A stretch of DNA of 64,000 nt from Psychrobacter immobilis (GTDB lineage: Bacteria; Pseudomonadota; Gammaproteobacteria; Pseudomonadales; Moraxellaceae). Shown here piece by piece: positions 36,696-46,987 of the stretch; the stretch's first letter is position 1; each line of letters starts with the position of its first letter. The position numbers were made by a program, and so were the translations under genes. The stretch is from positions 2,480,001 through 2,544,000 of the forward strand of contig NZ_CAJGZV010000001.1 in the NCBI RefSeq assembly GCF_904846065.1, in the 5' to 3' direction. Below the pieces are notes generated by a model. It saw nothing but the letters and a program-made list of their open reading frames with translations. It did no database searches and was not told where the DNA came from.

Positions 36696-38258
36696 ATGAA
36701 CGATATCAAACAATTAACGCTACACCCTCGCCAGCTTAGCTTTAAGATGCTACGTGATATCTATGAGCAGCCTGTTATATTGACACTGCCCGAGAGTGCT
36801 TATAAAGCCATCGATGCCTCACACGAAGATGTACGCACCATCATTGCACGCGACAAAAGCGCTTATGGCATCAATACTGGTTTTGGTCTGTTAGCAAAGA
36901 CCCGTATCAGTGATGATCAGCTTGAGCTACTTCAACGTAACCTGATTGTTTCTCACTCAGTAGGCACTGGTGAAGCGTTACCAGACGGCGTAGTGCGACT
37001 GATTATGGTGATGAAAGTGGCCAGCCTAGCACAAGGTGTATCAGGCGTACGCCGCGAGGTAGTGGACAGCTTACTTGCCTTAATCAATAATCAAATCACG
37101 CCAAACATTCCGGCAAAAGGCTCTGTTGGTGCCTCTGGTGATTTAGCGCCTTTATCACACATGACGCTTGCAATGATGGGTGAAGGTGACGTGTTTGTCG
37201 CTGGCGAAAAAGTGCCTGCAGCAGAAGCGCTAGCCCAGCATGGACTTGAGCCAATTATCCTAGCAGCCAAAGAAGGTCTCGCACTTATCAACGGCACGCA
37301 AGTCTCAACCGCATTAGCATTACGGGGTTATTTCTTAGCGCGTGACTTGCTGGAGACAGCGACTATCGTTGGCTCCCTGTCAATTGATGCGGCCAAAGGA
37401 TCGGACTCACCATTTGATGCGCGTATTCACGAAGTACGTGGGCATCATGGTCAAATTGAAATCGCCAAAGCTCACCGTCAACTCATTAAAGGCAGTGCCA
37501 TTCGCGCCTCGCATGACGGCGAGCAGGATGACCGAGTACAAGATCCTTACTGCCTGCGTTGTCAGCCGCAAGTCATGGGTGCCTGCCTTGACATCATTAA
37601 CCAAGCAGGAAAAACCTTATTAATAGAATCTAATGCGGTGACCGACAACCCACTTATCTTTAATAACGAAGATGGTCCTGTAGCCATATCAGGAGGTAAC
37701 TTCCATGCTGAGCCAGTCGCTTTTGCCGCTGATATTTTGGCCTTGGCAATCGCCGAGATTGGCTCTATGTCTGAGCGCCGTGTCGCTTTGCTGATTGATG
37801 CGACTTTGTCAGGCGGCTTACCACCATTCTTGGTTGACAATGCTGGAGTCAATTCAGGCTTTATGATTGCTCATGTGACCGCCGCAGCACTGGCCTCAGA
37901 AAACAAATCTATCGCTCACCCAGGCAGTGTCGACAGTATCCCAACCTCTGCCAATCAAGAAGATCATGTATCAATGGCAACCTATTGCGCTAGACGCCTA
38001 TATGAGATGGCACAGAATACTGCCACCATTATCGGTATTGAGCTGTTGGCTGCTGGCCAAGGTATCGATTTTCATCGCGGATTAGACACCTCAGAGCCGT
38101 TGACCGTAGCACATCAAAAACTACGTGAAAAAGTGACTTTCTATGATAAAGACCGCTACCTTGCCCCTGATATCGAGGCAGCCAAGCAATTGGTATTAGA
38201 CGGTACGCTTGCTGAACATTGGCAATCATTGCGCAGCAACTGGTACGAGTCTAAATAA
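36696..38258 (+). CDS. hutH: Histidine ammonia-lyase
   Basis: 520 residues. Deaminates L-histidine to urocanate, the first step of the pathway. The prosthetic MIO group forms from Ala146-Ser147-Gly148 in [15 protein letters not shown]. Other conserved blocks are [54 protein letters not shown] and [11 protein letters not shown]. It follows the YjiH-like transporter by 119 bp. The spacer is AT-rich and could contain an extra promoter. Confidence 0.97.
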   Translation: MNDIKQLTLHPRQLSFKMLRDIYEQPVILTLPESAYKAIDASHEDVRTIIARDKSAYGINTGFGLLAKTRISDDQLELLQRNLIVSHSVGTGEALPDGVVRLIMVMKVASLAQGVSGVRREVVDSLLALINNQITPNIPAKGSVGASGDLAPLSHMTLAMMGEGDVFVAGEKVPAAEALAQHGLEPIILAAKEGLALINGTQVSTALALRGYFLARDLLETATIVGSLSIDAAKGSDSPFDARIHEVRGHHGQIEIAKAHRQLIKGSAIRASHDGEQDDRVQDPYCLRCQPQVMGACLDIINQAGKTLLIESNAVTDNPLIFNNEDGPVAISGGNFHAEPVAFAADILALAIAEIGSMSERRVALLIDATLSGGLPPFLVDNAGVNSGFMIAHVTAAALASENKSIAHPGSVDSIPTSANQEDHVSMATYCARRLYEMAQNTATIIGIELLAAGQGIDFHRGLDTSEPLTVAHQKLREKVTFYDKDRYLAPDIEAAKQLVLDGTLAEHWQSLRSNWYESK

Positions 38259-38285
38259 GCGTTAGATAATGAAAGGGAATGAGCA

Positions 38286-39341
38286 ATGGCCATGACGAAA
38301 ATTAGCACAACCGTGAGTCACACAGCGGCTGACATGATGCAGTGGACAGGTCGTGCAGAGCTATTTGAGACGGCACGTGCCCGCTACTGGTATCAGCTTG
38401 CAAAGCCTTACGGTTTCGATAGTACCGGTCAGCATATTGGGCTAATTGGCTTTGCATGTGATCAAGGGGTTAGGCGCAATCAAGGACGCGTGGGTGCACG
38501 AGCTGCCCCGCCGCTGATTCGCCAAGCGTTTGCGACGCTGCCAGTGATTGCGTCGGTGCAGACACGCTATGACAATCAACTGGCAACATTGCTAGGTGAT
38601 GCTGGCGACATTCATTGTCATGACGATGATGATTTTGCCACGAACATTCTTGAGCAAGCTCAGCTCAAATATGCGGATAAGGTGAGTACTATTGTTGAAA
38701 AAGGCGGCTTGCCCATTGGTCTTGGTGGTGGTCATGCCATTGCTTATGGTAGCTTTTTGGGATTGTGGCAAGCGCTACAGCAGACAGATATTACCAATGA
38801 TATAGATGCACTGCCGCGTATTGGTATTATCAATTTTGACGCCCATCTTGATATTCGTCAGTCGGATGTGGCGACTTCTGGTACACCGTTTCGCCAAATT
38901 GCCGAGCATCTTGACGCACATGGTCAGCCATTCAACTATTGCTGTATTGGCGTCAGTCGGTTCTCTAACACGGCGGCGCTGTTTGATCGTGCCGAGCAAT
39001 TGGGCGTGCATATCATCAGTGATGAAGACTGCCATTATCAGCCTTGGCAGATACTTGCCGATCAGGTTATAAGCTTTATCAATCAAGTTGATGTGGTTTA
39101 TCTGACCATTGATATGGACTGCTTGCCTGCCAGTGTTGTGCCCGGTGTGAGTGCCCCAGCTGCTTATGGCATTGAGCTTAGGTTTGTTGAGCGCATGGTA
39201 AAAACCATTATGGCTACTGGTAAAGTAAAAATGGCCGACATTGCCGAGATTAATCCCACCTTTGATATTGATGGGCGTAGCTGCAAAGTTGCGGCAAGAC
39301 TATTAGCGACTATTATAGAGCAGCATTTACTGACTCTATAA
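38286..39341 (+). CDS. hutG: Formimidoylglutamase
   Basis: 351-residue arginase/ureohydrolase-family enzyme that converts N-formimidoyl-glutamate to glutamate plus formamide. The two-manganese site motifs are visible: GLGGGHAIAYGS, INFDAHLDIR and LTIDMDCLPAS. Near the start GRVGARAAPPLIRQAF matches the family. It lies 27 bp after hutH. Presence of HutG shows the four-step route directly to glutamate, and gdhA nearby can feed it into central metabolism. Confidence 0.95.
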   Translation: MAMTKISTTVSHTAADMMQWTGRAELFETARARYWYQLAKPYGFDSTGQHIGLIGFACDQGVRRNQGRVGARAAPPLIRQAFATLPVIASVQTRYDNQLATLLGDAGDIHCHDDDDFATNILEQAQLKYADKVSTIVEKGGLPIGLGGGHAIAYGSFLGLWQALQQTDITNDIDALPRIGIINFDAHLDIRQSDVATSGTPFRQIAEHLDAHGQPFNYCCIGVSRFSNTAALFDRAEQLGVHIISDEDCHYQPWQILADQVISFINQVDVVYLTIDMDCLPASVVPGVSAPAAYGIELRFVERMVKTIMATGKVKMADIAEINPTFDIDGRSCKVAARLLATIIEQHLLTL

Positions 39342-39418
39342 ATAAAGACTTATGAATAAAACTGTAAAGATGAATTTTATATATTCACCTGACTATCAGT
39401 ATTAAGCAGGAGCTTATT

Positions 39419-40744
39419 ATGAACAACTCTAGCGCACAGATACTCGACAAATCTATCAATACTACAGATGATAAAGACATCCTGACATCGTTTGACCACA
39501 TCATTACCAATGTCAATCTTGCAACGTTTTCCGCCCATTACGGTTTTAATGGCAGTGACCATGTACCTTATGGGCAACTGGAAGATGCTGCCATCGGTAT
39601 TATTGATGACAAAATTGCGTGGATTGGCTCTAATAAAAAAATAACTGCGCACCTGTCGCATTACTCAGCAGGGCAAATAAAAAATGCTCATGGCAACTGG
39701 GTCACGCCTGGACTTATCGACTGTCATACCCATATCGTTTATGGTGGCAATCGCAGTAACGAGTTTGAGGCACGTTTGCAAGGCGCTAGTTATCAAGACA
39801 TTGCGGCACAAGGTGGCGGTATCGTCTCAACTGTCACTGCCACCCGCGCTGCCAATATTGAATCGCTATTTGCACAAAGTGAAAAACGTTTAATAGCACT
39901 CATGAAAGAAGGCGTCACCAGTATCGAAATCAAATCGGGCTACGGCTTAGATTTAGATACTGAACGCAAAATGCTCACGGTTGCTCGCCAACTTGGTGAC
40001 AAACACAATATCCATGTGAGCACCACTTATCTAGCGGCTCATGCCTTGCCACCTGAATACAAGTCTCACATGCAGGACCGCTCGGATGATTATATCGAGC
40101 AAGTGTGTACATGGCTACCAATTCTACATGCAGAAGGCTTAGTCGATGCGGTCGATGGCTTTTGTGAAAACATCGCCTTTAGCACTGAGCAAATCAGACG
40201 CGTTTTTGAGGTGGCACGCTCATTAAACCTACCAGTCAAACTGCACTCTGAGCAGTTGTCTGATATAGGTGGCAGCGCCTTGGTTGCTGAATACAAAGGG
40301 TTATCAAGCGACCATTTAGAGCATTTATCAGCAGACGACATCAAAAAAATGGCGGCCAGTGATACCGTTGCAGTTCTATTGCCCGGTGCATTTTATACCC
40401 TGCGGGATACCAAGTTGCCACCTATTGAGGCATTACGAAGACACCAAGTACCCATGGCTATTTCTACTGATTGTAATCCTGGCACTTCACCGCTTACCTC
40501 ATTATTGCTTGCGATGAACATGGGCTGTACGCTATTTTACTTAACCACTGAAGAGGTACTGGCAGGGGCAACTGTTTATGCAGCACAAGCGCTGGGATTG
40601 TCTAATAAAGGCAAAATAGAGATTGGCTGTGATGCAGATTTGGTCTTATGGGATATCGCCCGCCCTGCGGATTTGGCTTATCAGATGGGACTAAACCCTA
40701 TTAACGGCATTATGGTTCAAGGCAAGTGGCGTGAGACGGTATAG
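39419..40744 (+). CDS. hutI: Imidazolonepropionase
   Basis: 441-residue amidohydrolase that opens imidazolone-5-propionate to formimino-glutamate. The metal-binding start [17 protein letters not shown], substrate loop [30 protein letters not shown] and the catalytic Asp in [15 protein letters not shown] are conserved. The N-terminus has a polar extension of about 20 residues. It is the last gene of the hut operon, 77 bp after hutG, with an intrinsic terminator directly downstream. Confidence 0.97.
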   Translation: MNNSSAQILDKSINTTDDKDILTSFDHIITNVNLATFSAHYGFNGSDHVPYGQLEDAAIGIIDDKIAWIGSNKKITAHLSHYSAGQIKNAHGNWVTPGLIDCHTHIVYGGNRSNEFEARLQGASYQDIAAQGGGIVSTVTATRAANIESLFAQSEKRLIALMKEGVTSIEIKSGYGLDLDTERKMLTVARQLGDKHNIHVSTTYLAAHALPPEYKSHMQDRSDDYIEQVCTWLPILHAEGLVDAVDGFCENIAFSTEQIRRVFEVARSLNLPVKLHSEQLSDIGGSALVAEYKGLSSDHLEHLSADDIKKMAASDTVAVLLPGAFYTLRDTKLPPIEALRRHQVPMAISTDCNPGTSPLTSLLLAMNMGCTLFYLTTEEVLAGATVYAAQALGLSNKGKIEIGCDADLVLWDIARPADLAYQMGLNPINGIMVQGKWRETV

Positions 40745-40768
40745 CGAACTTATCTAACTACTCACATT

Positions 40769-40805
40769 AAAAAAGCCCCAGTCATTGAATGATTGGGGCT
40801 TTTTT
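40769..40805 (+). terminator. Intrinsic terminator of the hut operon
   Basis: AAAAAGCCCCAGTCA and TGATTGGGGCTTTTT pair with one G-T wobble around a short loop, followed by a T run. Confidence 0.95.
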
Positions 40806-40884
40806 AATAATAAATGCACAGCTTTGCTATCCCATTTTCAAAAAACTGAGTAGCAAGAAAAACGACTATTAGCGATACCTATCA

Positions 40885-40904
40885 TATCTATCTATCTATC
40901 TATC
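40885..40904. repeat. Tetranucleotide repeat (TATC)5
   Basis: Five exact copies between hutI and the PepSY gene, in non-coding DNA just beyond the PepSY stop codon. No role is evident. Confidence 0.9.
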
Positions 40905-40916
40905 TAACTTACTTAG

Positions 40917-41501
40917 CTATTTCTTAAACTTATTGTTAAATACACTGCCAGTATTGGCATCAATATTTAGCCAAATGATACTATTACCTTTGAGGATATC
41001 AGCTTCATAATAGGACGCATGATCACTATAATCTCGGTCGTTTTTAAACTCAATCTCGATAACACGCCCGCCCGATTGTTTTTCAGCAATTTTCATTGCC
41101 TGTTTAACATCAATCTTCGCTTGTTTAAGCGCCTTATAATCTACCAGATCATCACTGTCTAATCGTTCCACATCCGTACTGATCACTCTACCATTCATGG
41201 CGTCGACTTTGATTTCATAGTTTCGGCTACTGGTTACAAATTCCATCTCATACACACCGCCTTGCGCTTTATCATCATCGTGATCAAAGCTGGCACTCAT
41301 CAATAGACCAGATGACTTTTTCGCCGCAATATTTATTGCTTGTTGTAAGCTTATTCTACTGGCTTTGGCGGCTTGCACCTCACTTGCTAGCGGTTGCTGT
41401 GTAGATGCATAGATTGTCGTAGTCAACATAGCCGCACCCACTACTACTGCAGCACGAGTACCCAAAGTCGTTAGCGAAAATGGCTTGAAAATCTTGCTCA
41501 T
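40917..41501 (-). CDS. Periplasmic double PepSY-domain protein
   Basis: 194 residues. A signal peptide of about 33 residues (TRAAVVVGAAMLTTTIYAS) is followed by two PepSY domains: RISLQQAINIAAKKSSGLLMSASFDH with YEIKVDAMNGRVIS, and KIDVKQAMKIAEKQSGGRVIEIEF with IIWLNIDANTGSVFN. PepSY domains are small inhibitory or metal/peptide-related modules; the specific role is unknown. The ATG at 41501 has GGAG upstream, while the longer frame from 41564 has none. It is monocistronic. Confidence 0.8.
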   Translation of the reverse strand: MSKIFKPFSLTTLGTRAAVVVGAAMLTTTIYASTQQPLASEVQAAKASRISLQQAINIAAKKSSGLLMSASFDHDDDKAQGGVYEMEFVTSSRNYEIKVDAMNGRVISTDVERLDSDDLVDYKALKQAKIDVKQAMKIAEKQSGGRVIEIEFKNDRDYSDHASYYEADILKGNSIIWLNIDANTGSVFNNKFKK

Positions 41502-41632
41502 AACGGTCTCCACAAAATTAATCTTATTGAGTGTTCTAAAATTATTATCTTTTAAAAAACACATATTATCAATAGGTCAATCGTATCACTTCATAAAAAC
41601 CACTTTGACTATTCACGGTAGGGTTAATTCAT

Positions 41633-41665
41633 AAAAAACGCGCCTATCGTTAAAACAGACGCGTT
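41633..41665 (-). terminator. Intrinsic terminator of gdhA
   Basis: On the minus strand AACGCGTCT pairs with AGGCGCGTT (one G-T pair) and is followed by a run of T, 32 bp after the gdhA stop. Confidence 0.9.
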
Positions 41666-41696
41666 ATTCGTTAGTAGGTGGCTATGATAAAAGTGC

Positions 41697-43043
41697 TTAG
41701 TTTAAAATACCGTAAGCAACCAATGCATCGGCAACTCGTTTAAAGCCAACGATATTTGCACCAGCCATATAGTTGATATAGCCATTATCCGTTTGACCAT
41801 ACTGTTCTGAGGCGTCAGCTGCGCAGTCATGGATATTTCGCATGATATTTTTGAGGCGCAAGTCGATTTGCTCAAAGCTCTTATACTGACGGACTGAGTT
41901 TTGTGACATCTCAAGCGCAGAGACTGCTACACCGCCCGCGTTGGCGGCTTTGCCTGGGGCATAATGCACCCGGTGCAAACGAATATAGTCGATGGCTTCA
42001 GCAGTCAATGGCATGTTAGCACCTTCGACAACGTATGTGATGCCATTTTCAACCATGAGCTTGGCATCTTCTTCATTGACTTCATTTTGCGTCGCTGATG
42101 GAATCGCGATGTCACCTTTGAATTGCCACGGCTTTTGCTGCGCAAACCACTCTCCACCATAAACATCGACGTACTCAGCCAACGGTTTGCTTTTTGCTTT
42201 TTGTGCCTTGAGCCAATCAATTTTTTCTTGATTCAGACCCGCTTCATCATACAAAGTCCCTTGTGAGTCTGACACAGTGACGACGATGCCGCCCAGCATA
42301 TGGGCTTTTTCAGCAGCATGTAATGAGACGTTACCAGCACCTGAAACCAATACTCTCTTACCTTTGATATCGTCATTTTGCGCCGTAAGCATGTTTTCTA
42401 AGAAATACACCGCACCATAACCTGTCGCCTCAGTACGCATCAAACTGCCACCGAAGCCAACGCCTTTACCGGTCAAAACCCCGCCGTATTCGTGCGTTAA
42501 ATTCTTATACATAGCAAACATATAGCTGACTTCACGCCCACCCACGCCAATGTCACCAGCGGGCACATCGATGTCTTTATTCACATAGTGATGTAGCTCA
42601 CGCATAAAGGCATAGCAAAAACGGCGGATTTCACTGTCTGTTTTGCCTTTGGGATCAAAATCAGAGCCACCTTTACCACCGCCCATTGGCAATCCAGTCA
42701 AAGCGTTTTTGAATATTTGCTCAAAGCCTAAAAACTTCAAAACAGATTGGTTGACAGTCGGATGAAATCTCACGCCACCTTTATAAGGACCTAGGGCATT
42801 GCTGAACTGGACACGCCAGCCGCGGTTAACCTGAACTTCACCTTGGTCATTTTCCCAGTTAATACGAAAAGCAATAACGCGGTCAGGCTCAACGAGACGC
42901 TCAAATATTTTAAAAGTATCATATTCTGGGTGGGCGTCGTATAACGGCGCAATCGTAATTGCAACTTCTTTTACCGCTTGAACGAATTCAGGTTGATGGG
43001 CGTAACGCGCTTCGACTTTTTCGATGGCCTGACTGATACTCAT
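41697..43043 (-). CDS. gdhA: NADP-specific glutamate dehydrogenase
   Basis: 448 residues, the hexameric bacterial NADP-type length. Interconverts 2-oxoglutarate plus ammonia and glutamate. The substrate domain has YKGGVRFHPTVNQSVLKFLGFEQIFKN and the catalytic lysine in PMGGGKGGSDFDPKGK, with VPAGDIGVGGREVSYM. The Rossmann domain includes GAGNVSLHAAEKAHMLG. AAGGA precedes the ATG. It is monocistronic with its own terminator. Lying next to hut and urate genes, both ammonia- and glutamate-yielding pathways, it may serve nitrogen balance. Confidence 0.96.
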   Translation of the reverse strand: MSISQAIEKVEARYAHQPEFVQAVKEVAITIAPLYDAHPEYDTFKIFERLVEPDRVIAFRINWENDQGEVQVNRGWRVQFSNALGPYKGGVRFHPTVNQSVLKFLGFEQIFKNALTGLPMGGGKGGSDFDPKGKTDSEIRRFCYAFMRELHHYVNKDIDVPAGDIGVGGREVSYMFAMYKNLTHEYGGVLTGKGVGFGGSLMRTEATGYGAVYFLENMLTAQNDDIKGKRVLVSGAGNVSLHAAEKAHMLGGIVVTVSDSQGTLYDEAGLNQEKIDWLKAQKAKSKPLAEYVDVYGGEWFAQQKPWQFKGDIAIPSATQNEVNEEDAKLMVENGITYVVEGANMPLTAEAIDYIRLHRVHYAPGKAANAGGVAVSALEMSQNSVRQYKSFEQIDLRLKNIMRNIHDCAADASEQYGQTDNGYINYMAGANIVGFKRVADALVAYGILN

Positions 43044-43680
43044 ATCTTTTCCTTAGGGTAAAAATGGTGATCGTGCTTACTTACACCGATGTCACGTCGT
43101 ATGACAACAAACGAGAGGATTGTAGACACTGGTGTAAAACTGAAATTGCCCCGACACGCTGGCTTGTGTAGAGACAAATGGGATTAAAAAAGCTGACTGA
43201 ATTTATGCCTAGATGCCACATTCAGAGACAAGAACATTTTTTATCTCATAATATATATCATTTTTGAGGCGTATAAGTCTAGTAAATATCACCATCATGA
43301 AAAGTTATAAGCGATTTTTATTGACACAGTCTAAAGTGCACCTTTTCATAGAACCTTGAGACACCGACTGATGAGCTTACAGATCTCATTGATTGTGCTA
43401 AAAAATAGTCCTGTATTACTAAGAAATCTTCGTTTTCCTAATCGGTAAATAAATCAAATATTAATGGAAATTTGTGTATCGATAACCGTTAAGTAAAGAG
43501 GAAAGGTCAATAATCAGCACCAAACGGTATAAAAAACCCAAAAACTTGGCTTTTTGCTTGAGCTGATGTATATCAATATTAACAGCAAGGGTTTATAATA
43601 GCCGACTTAGTCAACATTTATTCTCCACCATTACTCACTGTTATTTTATCAATTGAATAACCCGTCATAGAGAAAGCGAT
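43044..43680. other. AT-rich spacer between gdhA and the Roadblock cluster
   Basis: 637 bp with no credible gene. It must carry the gdhA and Roadblock-cluster promoters. A TATAAT (43594-43599) preceded by GT lies 82 bp before the Roadblock gene, but no good -35 is seen, so an extended -10 promoter or an activator is possible. Confidence 0.5.
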
Positions 43681-44043
43681 ATGCGTACAGATTCATTCCA
43701 GCAAATCTTGGAAGACCTAAACAGCTCATCAGCCGATGTTGAAGCATCTGCCCTTATTTCTAACGATGGTCTGATGATTGCCTCAGCACTACCAACGGGC
43801 GTTGATGAAGACCGTGTTGGCGCTATGTCAGCGGCTTTATTGTCATTGGGTGACCGCGCAGGTCGTGAGTTGGCACGTGGTAGTATCGATCGTATTATGA
43901 TTCAAGGTGAAAAAGGCTACGTGATTATGACCTCATCTGGAGATGAAGCGGTACTTACTATTATGGCAAAACCGAATGCAAAACTTGGTTTGATATTCTT
44001 AGATATCAAGCGTGCCTCAGAAGCCCTTGCAAAACTTATCTAA
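43681..44043 (+). CDS. Roadblock/LC7-domain protein
   Basis: 120 residues, a single Roadblock/LC7 domain without a signal peptide, therefore cytoplasmic. Pattern: VEASALISNDGLMIASALPTGVDEDRVGAMSAALLSLGDRAGRELARG, then IDRIMIQGEKGYVIMTSSGDEAVLTIMAKPNAKLGLIFLDIKRA. Such proteins (MglB, for example) dimerise and often act on a small Ras-like GTPase of the MglA type, but no such GTPase is encoded in the window. It is the first gene of a five-gene same-strand cluster whose other members look sensory. Confidence 0.9.
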   Translation: MRTDSFQQILEDLNSSSADVEASALISNDGLMIASALPTGVDEDRVGAMSAALLSLGDRAGRELARGSIDRIMIQGEKGYVIMTSSGDEAVLTIMAKPNAKLGLIFLDIKRASEALAKLI

Positions 44044-44315
44044 TTGGTAAATTTGGATTTTTGTCGATAACACATTTTTTATTATTTAACGTCGTATAGC
44101 ACATAGCGCGACTGATAAATATGACTTTAAATCAAAATGAGGTGACTGTCTCATAAAAAATATTTAAGATGGCACACATTATTTGTATGGAATAATGGCC
44201 TGATAAATATTGGGACGACGACTGAGCTGAAAGGCAACATGATGTTATCGACAACTACCATACTAGATTGATTTTTTAATCATTATAAATATAACGATAA
44301 ATAAAGGAGATTACG

Positions 44316-44810
44316 ATGGGTTCTCCAATCCCTGATGCACATAAGCCTGATATGCCCGCTGAGCAGATTACTCTGACTTATTATGATGGTACATCGCGGA
44401 CTGTCTATGATACTGGTATTGAACGCCCTTATCCTGATGGCAAGCTGATTGTATCGCGCACCGATTTGGATGGTGTGCTGACTCACGTCAACGATGCTTT
44501 TGTCGAAATCAGTGGCTACAGCGTTGATGAACTTATTGGTCAGCCACAATCTATTTTGCGCCACCCTGATATGCCAAAAGCCGCTTATAAAGATTTATGG
44601 GATACCGCAGCGGCTGGGCAAAAATGGCATGGCTACGTTAAGAATTTATGCAAAGATGGTAGTCACTATTGGGTCTATGCGACCGTTGTGCCAAACATTC
44701 GTCGCGGCGAAACAGTAGGTTATACCTCGGTACGCCGTAAGCCATCACGTAGCAAAATCGAAGCTGCTATGGCTCAGTATGCCCAAATGAATCAAAATGA
44801 GGAAGGCTAA
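44316..44810 (+). CDS. Stand-alone PAS-domain protein, Aer-like
   Basis: 164 residues, cytoplasmic. A PAS domain at about 45-140 reads IVSRTDLDGVLTHVNDAFVEISGYSVDELIGQPQSILRHPDMPKAAYKDLW, then WHGYVKNLCKDGSHYWVYATVVP and GYTSVRRKPS. The RHPDMP and NLCKDGSHYWV blocks are those of FAD-binding Aer-type redox sensors, but no membrane segment, HAMP or methyl-accepting domain follows; the protein ends in a short helical tail. AAAGGAG precedes the ATG. The next gene starts 3 bp after its stop, so the two are surely co-translated. FAD binding is an inference. Confidence 0.88.
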   Translation: MGSPIPDAHKPDMPAEQITLTYYDGTSRTVYDTGIERPYPDGKLIVSRTDLDGVLTHVNDAFVEISGYSVDELIGQPQSILRHPDMPKAAYKDLWDTAAAGQKWHGYVKNLCKDGSHYWVYATVVPNIRRGETVGYTSVRRKPSRSKIEAAMAQYAQMNQNEEG

Positions 44811-44813
44811 ATC

Positions 44814-45563
44814 ATGACGACACACAATATGTTAATCGCCCCTGATTTTTCTCCTGAGCGTTTTGCAGGCTGGCACATGTTTAATATTTTGATTCAAAAA
44901 CGTGCCAACCTAAATATGCATCTGAACATACCTACCTCACATGCTGAACAAGAGAAAATCATTGAGGCAGGTGACATTCAAGTTATCTATGCCAACCCAT
45001 TTGATGCAGCTACTTTGATCCGTGAACAAGGCTATCGCGCTGTTGCACGCCCTATCGGCAAATCGGATGAGATGGTCATTGCTGCTGCGGCAAACAGTGA
45101 TATCAAGCGCTTAGAAGACATTAAAGCGGGTGCGACCGTAGCAATGGCAGACAACCGTGATGTTAAGCTGATTGGCTTACGCTTGCTAGAAGCTGTGGAT
45201 ATAGAAGAGTCTGATCTTAACTGGGATATCACTGAAACTTATCAGGCAGCCGCCCGTAAAGTCATCAAAGGTGATGCTCAAGCGGCTTTCTTCTTAGCAG
45301 AGATTTTTCATAGCTTTTCACGCTTGACCAAAACTCAGCTGTCGGTGTTGATCGAAAGTGATTTGGCAGATATTAGCCATGTATTACTAATTAAAGATGA
45401 CTTTCCTGATACCGAAATATTCATGAATGCGATCCTGAATTTGCATAATGATGACGATGGTAAAGAAGCATTGGCTGAACTTGGCATGCCTCAAGGGTTT
45501 GAAGCCATGGACGAAGAAGATGCTGAATTTATGATAGATTTGATGCAAACTTTACTTGATTAA
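44814..45563 (+). CDS. Cytoplasmic PhnD-type periplasmic-binding-protein-like protein
   Basis: 249 residues. The fold pattern of PhnD/type 2 binding proteins is visible: LIAPDFSPERFAGWHMFNILIQKR, IIEAGDIQVIYANPFDAATLIREQGYRAVARP, the IKRLEDIKAGATVAMADNRDVKLIGLRLLE block, and YQAAARKVIKGDAQAAFFLAEIFHSFS. There is no signal peptide or membrane segment, so unlike transport partners it should stay in the cytoplasm. A very acidic C-terminus (EAMDEEDAEFMIDLMQ) follows. Start just 3 bp after the PAS gene. I infer an intracellular ligand sensor. Confidence 0.82.
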   Translation: MTTHNMLIAPDFSPERFAGWHMFNILIQKRANLNMHLNIPTSHAEQEKIIEAGDIQVIYANPFDAATLIREQGYRAVARPIGKSDEMVIAAAANSDIKRLEDIKAGATVAMADNRDVKLIGLRLLEAVDIEESDLNWDITETYQAAARKVIKGDAQAAFFLAEIFHSFSRLTKTQLSVLIESDLADISHVLLIKDDFPDTEIFMNAILNLHNDDDGKEALAELGMPQGFEAMDEEDAEFMIDLMQTLLD

Positions 45564-45713
45564 TTATTAATTATTAATTGGCACGTTGCACCGTTTCGCT
45601 TAGTGAAGTCATAGCCTATTGTTGCTCAATAGTGGCTATATCATTTTGACCATACGATATTAGCCACAAGCTGTTAGCCATACAATAGACACTATGACTT
45701 AAAGGACACTATT

Positions 45714-46331
45714 ATGTCTGATTTAGACCTTATCAAAGAAAATGAGATGGAAGCGCGCCGAGTATTTCGTTTATATTCGCGTAAAGTGTTTTTGGCACCC
45801 AATAACCGTCATTTTCATGAACAACGTATCAATGCCGCATTACTTTTAACCGAAAAAGAGCCGCTGCAAGGTGCCGTCGCAGACTTTTTTTATGGCTGCT
45901 GGTATGACATTCCTTACGATGTAAATAACCTGTTTACGCGTATTAAAGATCGCTTGTACCCTCATATCCAGCAAGGGTTTCGCGATTGTATTAGTAAGAA
46001 GCGATATATTCAACGCAATAGTATGCTGGCGACTCGCTGGAGTGTCCTGATATCGCCGTCTCTCAATGAGCAAAAACAGCGATTGCTTATCAGTAGCGAT
46101 GACGCCAAAGAAATATCCAAAGACATCACCGCTGAGCTCATGCAAGCGCGTGAAGATAAGGATTGGGGCACGATTGAGCAGATCGAAAACGAATTCTTTG
46201 CTCACTGTATCGCTCGCAATGATCTACTTGCCTTCTCGCTAGTATGGTTTCGCTTGGGTAAAAGCGACTGGCAATTCGATGAGCGCTGGAACAACTGTCA
46301 ACAGCATCTTGATCAAACCATCAAGACCTAA
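45714..46331 (+). CDS. Hypothetical protein of the Roadblock/PAS cluster
   Basis: 205 residues that I do not recognise. It has no signal peptide or membrane helix and is predicted mainly helical, rich in charged and aromatic residues. Notable stretches are EMEARRVFRLYSRKVFLAPNNRHFHEQRIN, GAVADFFYGCWYDIPYDVNNLFTRIKDRLYPHI, ITAELMQAREDKDWGTIEQIENEFFAHCIARNDLLAFSLVWFRLGKSDW. AAAGGA precedes the ATG. It lies 150 bp after the PhnD-like gene and 29 bp before the next gene, so its role is probably tied to the cluster. Confidence 0.75.
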   Translation: MSDLDLIKENEMEARRVFRLYSRKVFLAPNNRHFHEQRINAALLLTEKEPLQGAVADFFYGCWYDIPYDVNNLFTRIKDRLYPHIQQGFRDCISKKRYIQRNSMLATRWSVLISPSLNEQKQRLLISSDDAKEISKDITAELMQAREDKDWGTIEQIENEFFAHCIARNDLLAFSLVWFRLGKSDWQFDERWNNCQQHLDQTIKT

Positions 46332-46360
46332 TTTATCGCCGATTTAACCCTTTCATCACA

Positions 46361-46987
46361 ATGGTAGCCGCTATGTCCTCTTACTTAAATGCTGATAAAA
46401 CGTATCTAACCCTCACTCCAGCCGGTATTTTTGAGGCATTTTCACAAAGTGAGCCCACTGATGAACAGCTGTCATTACAAGACTTAATGTCCTATGGGGA
46501 GACGTTGCTCGCCGCTGATTGGCTTGAGCGTTATCCTGACGAATGGCTACAGAGCTTTATAGAACACGGCTGGATTGAAAAGCTGTCTTTGTTGTTACCC
46601 GCACCCAATCTGCCGTTGGACCAGTTTTTACCGTATGTGGTTGCCAGCTTATCCGGTAAACGCCGTGCAGCTATTGGCTCTGATGAAGGGTTTTGCCTAG
46701 CACGAATCGGTTACAGCCAAGAAGAAGCGGACATGCTAAGTGTTGCAGCTGCTGACTTTTCAGGTTTTATGATCCGCCAAAAACAACGCGGCTGGGCGGT
46801 CGAAAGCCAAGCCATCTCGTTTTTTCAACAAGTTGACTTACTGATTCCTGAGACCAGCTTTGTGTTCTTATGGATTGATGGTTCAGGTTACGCCCTCATC
46901 ATCGATGGCGAGCCTCTGACTAATAGCCGCGCCTTTGTTGAGATGGTATGGGCATTGAAAACGTCTGGCTTAAGATTTCTTAGCTAA
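46361..46987 (+). CDS. Hypothetical protein, possible diverged Roadblock domain
   Basis: 208 residues, cytoplasmic. The first 85 residues are unrecognised and acidic/aromatic. The second half has a pattern like Roadblock/LC7: RRAAIGSDEGFCLARIGYSQEEADMLSVAAADFSGFMIRQ, then SFVFLWIDGSGYALIIDGEPL and a C-terminal helix. This parallels the order seen in the first gene of the cluster. The similarity is my reading of the pattern and is not proven. ATG at 46361 and 46373 are both possible; neither has a clear ribosome site. It is the last gene before a strong terminator. Confidence 0.7.
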   Translation: MVAAMSSYLNADKTYLTLTPAGIFEAFSQSEPTDEQLSLQDLMSYGETLLAADWLERYPDEWLQSFIEHGWIEKLSLLLPAPNLPLDQFLPYVVASLSGKRRAAIGSDEGFCLARIGYSQEEADMLSVAAADFSGFMIRQKQRGWAVESQAISFFQQVDLLIPETSFVFLWIDGSGYALIIDGEPLTNSRAFVEMVWALKTSGLRFLS

